Shown here: positions 1-7,043 of the stretch, piece after piece
How positions within the stretch are numbered: position 1 is the first letter of the stretch
How the letters are laid out: the number at the start of each line of letters is the position of its first letter
Assembly: GCA_900766495.1 (NCBI GenBank)
Contig: CAAFVM010000010.1
Location: 1-16,831 of the forward strand
DNA: 16,831 nucleotides
Direction of reading: 5' to 3'
Source of the DNA: Clostridia bacterium
GTDB taxonomy: Bacteria; Bacillota; Clostridia; Christensenellales; Borkfalkiaceae
Made by a program: the position numbers and the translations under genes
The notes under the pieces: generated by a model
Told to the model about the DNA's origin: nothing
Database searches by the model: none
What the model saw: only the letters and a program-made list of their open reading frames with translations

Positions 1-20
1 CAAAAACGGACACGATAATA

Positions 21-71
21 ATGCGTCTATCATGCGAAAGAAGAAATTGCTTGATAGGCGCATTTTTGTTT
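21..71 (+). terminator. Possible intrinsic terminator hairpin
   Basis: A 12-bp stem (21-32 with 52-63, one G-T pair) closes a 19-base loop and runs into a T-rich stretch (63-71). It could end a gene lying before the window. The same bases are open in frame 2, so it may instead be coding sequence of the broken gene that follows. Confidence 0.35.
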
Positions 72-102
72 GTCGATTTTTATCGAACAAGGGTGGTAGT
101 AG

Positions 103-264
103 GATAAGAGCTCCTCGCTTTCGCAAAATACTACCGCGAAACTTACGTTTAAAAACGACGTAAAAGCAACTTGTTTTACGTTGAAATCCGATTATAATAC
201 GAGCGGAAAAACGTTGTCGTTAAACCTGACTGCGGGCGAGGGCGTTCTGATTGTGTTAAACTAA
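103..264 (+). pseudogene. C-terminal remnant of a secreted or carbohydrate-active protein
   Basis: The frame reads 53 codons and ends in a beta-sandwich-like tail (SGKTLSLNLTAGEGVLIVLN). I know this kind of ending from bacterial glycosidases and amylases. Two stop codons in a row (97-102) precede it in frame and there is no start codon with a ribosome binding site. Frame 2 is open from base 2 to about 160 and reads FLSNKGGSRI just before the tail frame begins. A change of frame near 104-109 would give one continuous tail, so the likeliest reading is a frameshifted gene or a sequencing error. A decayed fragment is the alternative. The parent family cannot be named from so short a piece. Confidence 0.4.
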
Positions 265-275
265 ATTATAAAAAA

Positions 276-316
276 AACGAACGGCGGGATTTTCCTGGTC
301 GTTCGTTAATTTTTTT
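276..316. terminator. Bidirectional intrinsic terminator
   Basis: A perfect 8-bp stem (276-283 with 300-307) is followed by seven T on the plus strand (310-316) and preceded by a run of A that becomes a T tract on the minus strand. It sits between two converging reading frames, the plus-strand tail ending at 264 and the minus-strand gene ending at 385, so it probably serves both. Confidence 0.75.
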
Positions 317-384
317 GCGAATTTTTTCGGTTAAATATTTTACTTTTATCCGATTGTTTTTTACGAAAATAAATCGGCTCGCGT

Positions 385-645
385 TTATTTATTCACGTTT
401 TCTATTATAAGATAGTCGAAATTCACGTCGTCAATAAAATCGGATTTCAAAAATTTTACAAAATGAAATTTCGCAAAGTTGAAAAGGTGCGTTTTTGTTA
501 TGGCGGGGGTGGAAATATCCATTGCGTGGCAGATGTCGCGCACATAGTCGAAAAACTTCGCCCATTCCATATCGTCGTAGCGCACGTAATCGTATTTTTT
601 AACGGTTTTCTGATTGCTTACCATTCTCGCCCATAATTTTACCAT
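385..645 (-). CDS. Small conserved-looking protein of unknown function
   Basis: This encodes 86 residues with no signal peptide or membrane segment. It is rich in aromatic residues and ends in an acidic/hydrophobic pattern (FIDDVNFDYLIIE). From memory, small Clostridia proteins of about 85 residues share the layout: an N-terminal MxKLWxR strand, a central helix with a C(H)xxD motif, and a terminal V/I-DFDYL strand. Their function is not known, and I could not search. I chose ATG at 645 because GGTGA lies just upstream. The GTG at 666 would add seven residues but has no binding site. A good sigma-A promoter lies about 90 bases upstream, so it is probably transcribed alone. Confidence 0.7.
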   Translation of the reverse strand: MVKLWARMVSNQKTVKKYDYVRYDDMEWAKFFDYVRDICHAMDISTPAITKTHLFNFAKFHFVKFLKSDFIDDVNFDYLIIENVNK

Positions 646-735
646 AAAATCACCGCTTTCGCGCACGTTATAACGTTAAGTAGCTGCCGAACGTTTGCAT
701 TTTTGTTCGTCGCCCGCCGTTTTTGCGCTTGTTTT

Positions 736-764
736 ATTTTACCATACGGCAGAATAAAAATCAA
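736..764 (-). promoter_or_regulatory. Sigma-A-like promoter for the 385-645 gene
   Basis: Read on the minus strand, TTGATT (759-764) and TAAAAT (736-741) are separated by exactly 17 bases. The leader to the ATG at 645 would be about 85 bases. Confidence 0.6.
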
Positions 765-837
765 CGGTAAACGCAAGCCGAAAACGAAATATTTTATAAA
801 AGCGGGGAGGAAAGCTTTTGTGTCGCCTATACGAAGA

Positions 838-875
838 AGAATTTTATAAAATAAACGCCGCGGTCAGCGGCGTTT
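838..875 (-). terminator. Intrinsic terminator overlapping a stop codon
   Basis: A perfect 9-bp stem (853-861 with 867-875) closes a 5-base loop. On the minus strand it is followed by ATTTTAT, a short T tract. The TGA stop of the 864-1907 gene lies inside the loop and its last codons form one arm. Confidence 0.6.
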
Positions 876-1907
876 GTTTTCGGTTTCTCCGGTTTCGGCG
901 TTTTGAAAAAGGCACCAGTAGCCATCGCCGTCGGGGTAAAACAGGCTTTTCGGAATAAATTCCGAATATCTTTCGAAGCCGTGCGGCGGACAGGTTTTTT
1001 CGCCCGGAACGCCGTAAACCACGTGGCGGGGTGTGCCGTTTTCGCAAATAACACCCAGAATATAGCATTTGTCGCCGCTGTAATTTATGCGCGCCCAGCG
1101 ACTTTCGGGAACTATTTCTGCAGGCGCGGGTTCCGCGGGGTGCTCGTCGAGTGCCTTTTCCAGTTTTTCTTTTATCGATTGATAGAAAGTCGGTCGCGCC
1201 GCGCCGTTCCCAGTCCCGATTTCATTTTCGCAAAAACCATTTCGAATTGTTTCTTGCGCATTTTCTCGGTTCGGCGGTTCAATAAAACTTTCATTTTGGT
1301 TATGCGATAGTTCATTGTTTTCTCCTTGTCGTTTTTCGCTCTCGTTGCGGCTTTCGGCTGTTATATCGCCGAGTTTGCTTTTTTCGTAATAGTTTTCGGT
1401 GGCTAACGCTTCGTCGTCGTATCCGCCGTTTTCGGTGTAATATTCGGGGGAGTAAGGTTCGCGCTCTCGCCTGCTTCCCGGGTTCTCGCGAAGAACTCCC
1501 GCTTTTTCCTGTTCGCCGCGAACACGCGTTTTCGTATAATTCTTCTCATATAAACTTAAAATTTCTCCGATAGTTTTTTCAGGCGGATTGCTACCCGCGT
1601 TTTTTCTGCAGTCGGCGAAAAACAGCGGTTTCGCTCCGCCGTTTATAACAAGCGCGGCAAATTCGTTTTCAATTTGAAAATCGCCGACTGTTTCAAGGCT
1701 TTCTCGGCTGAAAATAACCGACGAGCCGCTTGTTTCGCCGTAAAAAATCCCAAGCGTTTTATCGTTTTTTAAAACGAGCAAAGTTAAATTTTCGTTTTGC
1801 TCTTTAATCAAATCCAGTTTTATTTGTTCCGCGCTTACCCTTAAAATGGCGGTTTCGCCGCCGAACGGGTTTTTAAGCGCGAGAATTTTTCGCTGTTGAA
1901 CGCTCAT
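864..1907 (-). CDS. Two-domain protein of unknown function with disordered linker
   Basis: The 347-residue product has three regions. Residues 1-105 look folded (alternating hydrophobic strands, with LVLKNDKTLGIFYGE at 44-58). Residues 106-235 are a low-complexity, charged, Glu/Asn/Tyr-rich linker containing DDEALATENYYE. Residues 236-340 form a second folded region with ARINYSGDKCYILGVI, YGVPGE and GDGYWCLFQNAETGE. From memory, the C-terminal part resembles an uncharacterised Clostridia family whose members end in YGVPG, then FIP, then GYW-x-M/L-F/Y-QDA-x-TG. No enzyme motif, signal peptide or membrane segment is visible, so a cytoplasmic binding or regulatory role is only a guess. The ATG at 1907 has a weak upstream site (GGACGA). 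The gene ends within its own terminator loop. Confidence 0.75.
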   Translation of the reverse strand: MSVQQRKILALKNPFGGETAILRVSAEQIKLDLIKEQNENLTLLVLKNDKTLGIFYGETSGSSVIFSRESLETVGDFQIENEFAALVINGGAKPLFFADCRKNAGSNPPEKTIGEILSLYEKNYTKTRVRGEQEKAGVLRENPGSRREREPYSPEYYTENGGYDDEALATENYYEKSKLGDITAESRNESEKRQGENNELSHNQNESFIEPPNRENAQETIRNGFCENEIGTGNGAARPTFYQSIKEKLEKALDEHPAEPAPAEIVPESRWARINYSGDKCYILGVICENGTPRHVVYGVPGEKTCPPHGFERYSEFIPKSLFYPDGDGYWCLFQNAETGETENKRR

Positions 1908-2020
1908 AGCAATTCGTCCGTTTCCGTTATATTATATTACGCGCGCTTGCGGAATATTTTGATAGCTTTTAAGAAAATTTGTCTTAAAAACGAATTTTTT
2001 ACTTTTAAGCCGCCAAATAA

Positions 2021-2050
2021 TTGATATTCGGCGCGAGAATCTGTTAAAAT
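2021..2050 (+). promoter_or_regulatory. Sigma-A-like promoter for rdgB
   Basis: TTGATA (2021-2026) and TAAAAT (2045-2050) are separated by 18 bases, about 100 bases before the rdgB start. Nothing else clear was seen in the 246-base gap 1908-2153 between the divergent genes. Confidence 0.55.
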
Positions 2051-2153
2051 ATGAAAAACGGACGGTTGAGTTGCTGGCGGCGAGGTATAGTCGAGGCGTA
2101 TTTTTTTAAAGCCGCTTGCCGTAAAAACGCCGCTTTGCTAAAAGGAAGTAAAA

Positions 2154-2771
2154 ATGGAAAAACTGGTTATAGGCACGGGAAATGCGGGCAAACTTAAAGA
2201 AATGAAAGAAATGCTCGGCGATTTGTTCGACGTTATAGGGTTGAAAGAAGTGGGCGCGACGGCTACCGCCGAAGAAAACGGCAGTACGTTTGCCGAAAAC
2301 GCGCTTATAAAAGCCGAAGATATTTTTAAGCAGACGGGCGAAAACGTACTTGCCGACGACAGCGGACTGTGCGTTGAAGCGTTGGACGGCGCTCCAGGCA
2401 TTTTCAGCGCTCGTTACGCGGGCGAAAACGCCACGCAAGCGCAAAAAAACGCCTTGCTTTTGAAAAATTTGCAGGGAGCCGAAAACCGTAAAGCGAAATT
2501 TGTTTGTTCGGTGGCTTTAATATTGAAAAACGGGCGGGTAATTCAAGCCGAGGGCGAAACAGAGGGCGAAATTCTGCAAAGCGAAAACGGCAACGGCGGG
2601 TTCGGTTACGACCCTTTGTTTTTCAGTTACGACCTTAAAAAATCTTTCGGCGACTGCACCGACGACGAGAAAAACTCGGTAAGCCACAGAAGCCGCGCTT
2701 TGCAAAATCTGCTTGAAAAATTGCGCGCGCTTTACGGCGAAAACGTTAACGGTATCGGTTTGACGATATGA
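2154..2771 (+). CDS. rdgB: dITP/XTP pyrophosphatase (RdgB/HAM1 family)
   Basis: This house-cleaning enzyme hydrolyses non-canonical purine nucleoside triphosphates (dITP, ITP, XTP) to monophosphates and pyrophosphate, keeping deaminated bases out of DNA and RNA. Family motifs are in order: GTGNAGKLKE (7-16), ADDSGL (67-72), GAPGIFSARYAG (79-90), GGFGYDPLF (148-156) and SHRSRA (177-182). At 205 residues it is near the usual length, with about 10 extra residues at the C-terminus. The ATG at 2154 follows AAAGGAAG at good spacing. Its stop overlaps the next start (ATGA), so the two genes are translationally coupled. The same pair, ysnA-ysnB, is adjacent in Bacillus subtilis. Confidence 0.95.
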   Translation: MEKLVIGTGNAGKLKEMKEMLGDLFDVIGLKEVGATATAEENGSTFAENALIKAEDIFKQTGENVLADDSGLCVEALDGAPGIFSARYAGENATQAQKNALLLKNLQGAENRKAKFVCSVALILKNGRVIQAEGETEGEILQSENGNGGFGYDPLFFSYDLKKSFGDCTDDEKNSVSHRSRALQNLLEKLRALYGENVNGIGLTI

Positions 2772-3244
2772 AAAGTTTTATAGTTTTTTCCGACATACAC
2801 GGCAACCGCGCGGCGTTCGATAAATTGCTTCCGCTTATAAACGAAAACGACGGGGCTATTTTCGCGGGCGACGGCGCGAATACTTTCGAGCGGTTCGAAA
2901 TAGAAAAAGAATTTTACGGCGTAAGAGGCAACAACGATTATTGCGATTTGCCCTGGACTTGCGTTATTCAAATTGAAAAGCGGCGCGTTCTTCTTACTCA
3001 CGGGCATTTATTCGGCGCGCGCGGCGGACACAGGCGGCTTATTGAAGAGGCTAAAAAAGAAAACTGCGATACGGTGATTTTCGGGCATACCCATCATGCG
3101 GAAATTTGCGAGGAAGAGGGGGTTACGATTATAAATCCCGGCACATGCATGAAATATTGCCCGAGCAAAACGTTCGTTTACCTTGTTATAAACGGCAAAA
3201 AAATTACCGCCGTAATTAACGATTACGCTTTGCAAAACGCATAG
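2768..3244 (+). CDS. YfcE/YsnB-type metallophosphoesterase
   Basis: This 158-residue calcineurin-like phosphoesterase has a full set of metal ligands: D9-x-H11 (SDIHGN), D35 (GDGAN), N55 (GNND), H78 and H80 (THGH), and H107/H109 (GHTHH), followed by NPGT. Members of the YfcE/MJ0936 group hydrolyse phosphodiesters with two divalent metals. The natural substrate is not settled. Overlap by four bases with rdgB and the same gene order as Bacillus ysnA-ysnB support a shared transcript and perhaps a shared nucleotide-cleaning role. It is cytoplasmic, with no signal peptide. Confidence 0.9.
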   Translation: MKSFIVFSDIHGNRAAFDKLLPLINENDGAIFAGDGANTFERFEIEKEFYGVRGNNDYCDLPWTCVIQIEKRRVLLTHGHLFGARGGHRRLIEEAKKENCDTVIFGHTHHAEICEEEGVTIINPGTCMKYCPSKTFVYLVINGKKITAVINDYALQNA

Positions 3245-3262
3245 GCAAGTTTGGGCGTTTTT
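3234..3262 (+). terminator. Weak terminator after the rdgB operon
   Basis: AAAACGC (3234-3240) pairs with GCGTTTT (3255-3261), and a short T run follows. The left arm lies in the last codons of the phosphoesterase gene. The 14-base loop and short T tract make it weak. Confidence 0.35.
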
Positions 3263-3271
3263 AAAAAAGCG

Positions 3272-3290
3272 GTCTATAAGTCGATTAACG
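3272..3290 (+). repeat. Dispersed 19-base repeat, copy 1
   Basis: GTCTATAAGTCGATTAACG is found here and, identical over all 19 bases, at 7609-7627. A 15-base core also occurs at 6452-6466 inside the ypeB-like gene. The function is unknown. Its last six bases could serve as a -35 box (TTAACG) 17 bases before TAATAT (3308-3313). Confidence 0.45.
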
Positions 3291-3367
3291 CGTAGTTTGC
3301 GTTTATTTAATATAGTAAAGGCGCGAATGCGAGCGAAAAATTATTACAAAAAAAATTACAAAATAAA

Positions 3368-3396
3368 GAATACCTTTCGTAAAAGCGGTCAATAAT
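3368..3396 (+). promoter_or_regulatory. Possible forespore (sigma-F/G-like) promoter for spoIIR
   Basis: GAATA (3368-3372) and CAATAAT (3390-3396) are 17 bases apart, resembling the GNATA/CATnnTA pattern of forespore sigma factors. In Bacillus spoIIR is transcribed by sigma-F, which fits. The match is partial, so this is tentative. Confidence 0.3.
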
Positions 3397-3428
3397 TTAA
3401 ACCGACTTGAAACGAGAGGTATTTTTTT

Positions 3429-3947
3429 ATGAAAAAATTCAGAATAACTTTTATTTGTTGTTGCATAATACTTTTAGTCGCGGCTTCGGGGTGCGGCGGT
3501 CGAACGATGGAAAAACAAGAATATCTGCGCATACACGTGCGGGCAAATTCCAACCTCGAAATCGACCAGTCGGTAAAATACGAGGTGCGCGACGAGGTTG
3601 TAAATTACCTTACGCCCATAGTTGAAAACGTTAATAGTAAGCAAGAGGCGATTGAGCTTATATTAAAAAACGAAAGTGCCGTTAAACGGCTTATAGACGG
3701 GTTTTTAATTAAAAAAGGCTTTAATTACCGTTCGCGCGTGGAAATAAGAAACGAAAAGTTTCCCACCCGCGTTTACGAAGATTTGACTTTGGAAGCGGGC
3801 TATTACGACGCGCTTATAATAGAACTGGGCGAGGGCAAAGGCGACAACTGGTGGTGCGTGGTGTATCCGCCACTGTGCTTTACCGGGGGCGAGAACGTAA
3901 AATATCGTTCTAAAATTTACGAACTGATAAACGGTTTAATAGGGTGA
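3429..3947 (+). CDS. spoIIR: Stage II sporulation protein R (SpoIIR)
   Basis: SpoIIR is made in the forespore and secreted into the intermembrane space, where it triggers SpoIIGA to process pro-sigma-E in the mother cell. Visible family signatures are RIHVRANS (34-41), KYEVRDEVVNYL (50-61), FPTR (111-114) and the diagnostic GDNWWCVVYPPLCF block (138-151). Residues 1-22 form a signal sequence ending in AASGC, which could be a weak lipobox with Cys22 or just a cleavage region. At 172 residues it is a minimal form without C-terminal additions. ATG 3429 follows GAGAGG. It is monocistronic by spacing and lies just before the germination genes sleB and ypeB. Confidence 0.93.
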   Translation: MKKFRITFICCCIILLVAASGCGGRTMEKQEYLRIHVRANSNLEIDQSVKYEVRDEVVNYLTPIVENVNSKQEAIELILKNESAVKRLIDGFLIKKGFNYRSRVEIRNEKFPTRVYEDLTLEAGYYDALIIELGEGKGDNWWCVVYPPLCFTGGENVKYRSKIYELINGLIG

Positions 3948-4053
3948 CGAAAAAGTTTTCCGAAGAAGGCGCGTTTTTTCGCTCGGCTTTTGGCAAAACG
4001 CTTTAGTCGCTTTAAAATATTCTTTATTTTCGCGCGGGTGTTTCTATTCGGGC

Positions 4054-4078
4054 GAAGATAAAGAAGAAACGTATCTTC
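4054..4078 (+). promoter_or_regulatory. Hairpin just before the sleB ribosome binding site
   Basis: GAAGATA (4054-4060) pairs with TATCTTC (4072-4078) around an 11-base loop. It ends at the edge of the near-perfect AAAGGAGG (4079-4086). It may affect translation or message stability, but no known motif is recognised. In the 3948-4053 gap only a weak GCGTTTT/AAAACGC hairpin (3971-4001) was seen as a possible spoIIR terminator. Confidence 0.3.
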
Positions 4079-4090
4079 AAAGGAGGAAAT

Positions 4091-4801
4091 ATGAAAAGAA
4101 CGTTAAAGACGGTTGCCGCCGCTTTAGCTTGCGTGGCATTATTGTCGGCGGGCGGAGTTGCGGTTTACAAAACCAACTACCAGACAAACGAAATAGTAGC
4201 CGTAGCGACCATTTCGCAAGGGAGCAGAGGCGATACGGTGCGACTTATTCAACAAAAATTAAAGCGCTGGGGGTATTATAACGGTCCCGTAGACGGCATT
4301 TTCGGAACGAAAACAACCGCCGCCGTTAAATATTTTCAACGCAAAAACGGGCTTACCGCCGACGGCATAGTGGGTAAAAAAACTCTTGCCGCGTTAGGCA
4401 TTTCGTCTGCAAGCGCGGGAACTTCGCAAAGTAGCGGTAGCAATTATTCCGATTCGGACGTAAATCTTCTTGCCCGCCTTGTTTACGGCGAAGCTCGCGG
4501 CGAGAGCTATACCGGGCAGATTGCGGTTGCCTCAGTGGTTTTGAACCGAGTTAAAAGCAGCTCGTTTCCGAACACCATTGCCGGCGTTATTTATCAGCCT
4601 TACGCGTTTACCGCGGTTTCGGACGGGCAGATTAATTTAACGCCCGACGCGAGGGCTATAAGCGCGGCGAAAGAAGCCATGAACGGTTACGACCCGACGG
4701 GCGGCGCGATTTATTATTATAATCCGTCTACCGCCACAAGCGCGTGGATTTTCTCGCGCAAAACCACCGTGCAGATAGGTCAGCACGTGTTCGCCGTTTA
4801 A
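4091..4801 (+). CDS. sleB: Spore cortex-lytic enzyme SleB
   Basis: SleB is a lytic transglycosylase that cuts cortex peptidoglycan containing muramic-lactam when the spore germinates. The 236-residue product has a signal-anchor (residues 5-25), a PG_binding_1 domain (about 44-103, with GDTVRLIQQKL and VDGIFGTKT), a Ser-rich linker (104-120), and a SleB/Hydrolase_2 catalytic domain (122-236) with LARLVYGEARGE, where Glu134 is the expected catalytic acid. The start has an excellent AAAGGAGG site. The ypeB gene follows after 19 bases with its own GGGGGGAG site, the conserved sleB-ypeB pair whose products depend on each other for stability in the spore. Expression in the forespore (sigma-G) is known for the family. 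I found no clear sigma-G promoter. Confidence 0.95.
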   Translation: MKRTLKTVAAALACVALLSAGGVAVYKTNYQTNEIVAVATISQGSRGDTVRLIQQKLKRWGYYNGPVDGIFGTKTTAAVKYFQRKNGLTADGIVGKKTLAALGISSASAGTSQSSGSNYSDSDVNLLARLVYGEARGESYTGQIAVASVVLNRVKSSSFPNTIAGVIYQPYAFTAVSDGQINLTPDARAISAAKEAMNGYDPTGGAIYYYNPSTATSAWIFSRKTTVQIGQHVFAV

Positions 4802-4820
4802 GACAGGGGGGAGTAAGTAA

Positions 4821-6872
4821 ATGGAAAACAAAAAATTTAATAATTCAATAGAAAAATCGGAAGAACTTGCAAATTCTGGCAAGAAAAACACAACTAAAAG
4901 CGCAAAAAGCGAAACGCCTGCGGGCGGAAACAAAACCGCAAAAACGAAAGCCGCCGCCCAAAAAGCTTCGGATAAAAACGTTAAAAGAACCGAATCTCCT
5001 AAAGAAAACGGCGAAAACAAGGCGGCGAAAAATAAAGTTCAACCCGCTAAAAAGGCGGATAAAAGCGAAAAGGCTGAAATAAAAGCGCAATTAAAAGCCG
5101 AAAAAGCGAAGAAAAAAGAAGAGGCTAAAAAAGCCGCTTTGGAAAAGAGAAAACAGCAGGAAGAAGAAAAAGCGAGAAAGCGCATAGAAACCGCGAAAGC
5201 CAAGCTTGAAAAAAAGCAGAACGCCAAAAAAGAAAAACAGGCGAAAGCCGCCGCGGCTGAAAGAAAGCGCGAAAGCATTAAAGAACTTAAAATTAAGAAA
5301 AGGGAAGAACGGCTTGCCCGCCGCGACAGACTGAAACACGAAAGCAAAGAACAGCGGCGCGAGCGCATTCTTGCGGAAAAGAAGCAAAAAGCCGAAATGA
5401 AACGCGAAAAACAGGAAAAGAAAAACGCGGTAAAACTGCGCAAGCGCGAACGCAGGTTCGAACTTAAAAAGCAGAAACAGGAAGCGAGAAGAGAACGCGC
5501 AAGGTTGCGCGCCGCTCAAAAAAGCCAAAAAAGCAAAACGCGCGCCTCGCGCGGACTGGGCGGGTGGCTCGCCGCGGTTATTGCCCTGGGCTGCTGCGTG
5601 CTGGTGCTTTCCACGGTGCTTGTGTGGAACGTGTTTATGACTAACGGCGGCGAAGATATGCTGTCGGGCGTGTATCAGCAATCGTTTTACGATTTGTTAG
5701 GCTATGTGAACGACATTGACGTAAACCTTTCGAAACTTGGAATTTCCAACGATGACGGGCAGAGCCAGAAACTTTTGAACGAGGTGAGTTTGCAGGCAAA
5801 CCTTGCCGAAACCGACATAACCGCTCTCCCGCTTCAGGACGAAAGCCGTTACTATACGGTCAAATTCGTGAACCAGCTCGGCGATTTCAGTAAATATCTC
5901 TCGAACAAGCTTATCGACGGCGAAAAAATGAGCGAAGAGGACAAAAATACCCTCGCGCAGTTCAAAAAAATAAACGCCGAACTTAAACGCGAGCTGAACG
6001 AACTTGCCGCGAAAATGGGCGATAATTACGACTTTTTAAGTTTGCTTTCGGGCGAATCGGATAACCCCGTTTTAAGTAAGTTCGGCGAGCTTGAATCGAA
6101 CGCGGTAGACTATCCGCAGATGATTTACGACGGACCTTTCGCCGATAAACCGGAGGATACGAGCGGCGAGCAGAAGCCGGTGGATAAAATTACCGAGGAA
6201 GACGCGAAGAATAAATTTTCAAGCGCGTTCGCGGGGTATAACATTACCGATATTAAGGTGAACGGCGAGGTGAACGGCAGCGATACCGGTGCTTACAATA
6301 TTTCGGCTATGGCGGAGGGCTCGCAGCTTAACGCGCAGGTAACTTTCGGCGGCGAAATACTGAATTTCAACTGGTATAAAGATTGCAAAGACGTTAATTT
6401 CAGCCGCGACGACTGCATCGAAAAAGCCTATGACTTTTTACAGAAGTTGGGCTATAAGTCGATTAAAGCCGTATGGACTACTCAAACAGGAACTGCCGTT
6501 TACGTGAATTTCGCGTTCGTGCAAGACGACGTTGTGGTTTATGCCGATATGATTAAGGTTACCGTTTGCGCCGAGCGCGGCGAGGTTGCCGCGATGGACG
6601 CCGCCGCGTTTATAGTAAACCATAAAACCCGCGAGATAGGCGTGCCGTCGATTACGGTTGAAAAGGCCGAAAAGAAACTTTCGGTTAACCTTACGGTAAA
6701 AACTTCGAGGCTTGCCTATATACCCCTTGAAAGCGGTAAGGAAAAACTCGCTTACGAATTCTGGGGCGAAGCCGAAGACGGAGAATATTACGTTTACGTC
6801 GACGCGAAAACCGGCAGAGAATTGCAGATTTTTAAAGTAATTTCTACCGACGAGGGAACTTTGCTGCTTTAA
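4821..6872 (+). CDS. ypeB: YpeB germination protein with large basic N-terminal extension
   Basis: YpeB is the membrane-anchored partner of SleB, needed for its stability and localisation in the dormant spore. After one transmembrane segment (about 248-272) comes the YpeB N-domain (about 280-440, ending in the family motif YPQMIYDGPF at 431-440). The C-terminal region (about 457-683) contains PepSY-like repeats and closes with YYVYVDAKTGREL. This is normal YpeB and would make a protein of about 440 residues. What is unusual is residues 1-245, a long Lys/Ala/Glu/Arg-rich stretch with hardly any hydrophobic core, predicted to be helical or coiled and strongly positively charged. By the positive-inside rule this part lies in the forespore cytoplasm. 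The frame has no break and the ATG at 4821 has a strong site. Confidence 0.92.
   Translation: MENKKFNNSIEKSEELANSGKKNTTKSAKSETPAGGNKTAKTKAAAQKASDKNVKRTESPKENGENKAAKNKVQPAKKADKSEKAEIKAQLKAEKAKKKEEAKKAALEKRKQQEEEKARKRIETAKAKLEKKQNAKKEKQAKAAAAERKRESIKELKIKKREERLARRDRLKHESKEQRRERILAEKKQKAEMKREKQEKKNAVKLRKRERRFELKKQKQEARRERARLRAAQKSQKSKTRASRGLGGWLAAVIALGCCVLVLSTVLVWNVFMTNGGEDMLSGVYQQSFYDLLGYVNDIDVNLSKLGISNDDGQSQKLLNEVSLQANLAETDITALPLQDESRYYTVKFVNQLGDFSKYLSNKLIDGEKMSEEDKNTLAQFKKINAELKRELNELAAKMGDNYDFLSLLSGESDNPVLSKFGELESNAVDYPQMIYDGPFADKPEDTSGEQKPVDKITEEDAKNKFSSAFAGYNITDIKVNGEVNGSDTGAYNISAMAEGSQLNAQVTFGGEILNFNWYKDCKDVNFSRDDCIEKAYDFLQKLGYKSIKAVWTTQTGTAVYVNFAFVQDDVVVYADMIKVTVCAERGEVAAMDAAAFIVNHKTREIGVPSITVEKAEKKLSVNLTVKTSRLAYIPLESGKEKLAYEFWGEAEDGEYYVYVDAKTGRELQIFKVISTDEGTLLL
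6452..6466 (+). repeat. 15-base core of the dispersed repeat, within ypeB
   Basis: CTATAAGTCGATTAA here is identical to the core of the intergenic copies at 3272 and 7609. It encodes YKSIK plus a neighbour in the YpeB C-terminal domain. It may be chance, since a 15-base match is only moderately rare in a window this size. Confidence 0.25.
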
Positions 6873-6927
6873 TATCAGCAAAGCGTGCGCTAATATATTA
6901 AAGCAAATATAATAAAAATATTAAAAA

Positions 6928-6963
6928 CGGGCGGGCTCTTTGCGGCTTGCCCGAAATTTTTTT
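6928..6963 (+). terminator. Intrinsic terminator after ypeB
   Basis: CGGGC (6928-6932) pairs with GCCCG (6949-6953), with further GC-rich pairing inside, and a T tract follows (6957-6963). It separates the sporulation genes from the SecB-like gene. Confidence 0.65.
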
Positions 6964-6972
6964 AAAAATAGC

Positions 6973-7001
6973 TTGACAATCGCATTTTGAACTATTATAA
7001 T
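6973..7001 (+). promoter_or_regulatory. Consensus sigma-A promoter for the SecB-like gene
   Basis: TTGACA (6973-6978) and TATAAT (6996-7001) are both perfect, with the ideal 17-base spacer. This is the strongest promoter in the window and predicts a start near 7008. It rules out coding starts upstream of that point. Confidence 0.9.
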
Positions 7002-7021
7002 TGCATTATACAAACAAAAAA

Positions 7022-7043
7022 GCCGCAAATTATGCTTTGCGGC
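7022..7043 (+). promoter_or_regulatory. Hairpin in the 5' leader of the SecB-like gene
   Basis: GCCGCAAA (7022-7029) and TTTGCGGC (7036-7043) form a perfect 8-bp stem with a 6-base loop. It lies about 14 bases into the predicted message and 15 bases before the ribosome binding site. No T tract follows, so it is not a terminator. A 5'-stabilising hairpin or a binding site is more likely. Confidence 0.5.

Noticed and set aside
2051..2153. Short upstream open frame before rdgB
   Set aside because: Its ATG directly follows the -10 box and lacks a ribosome binding site, so it would be untranscribed or untranslated.
5039..5681. Long minus-strand open frames opposite the ypeB start
   Set aside because: They are Phe/Ser/Arg-rich mirror images of the Lys/Glu/Ala-rich coding strand, without ribosome binding sites.
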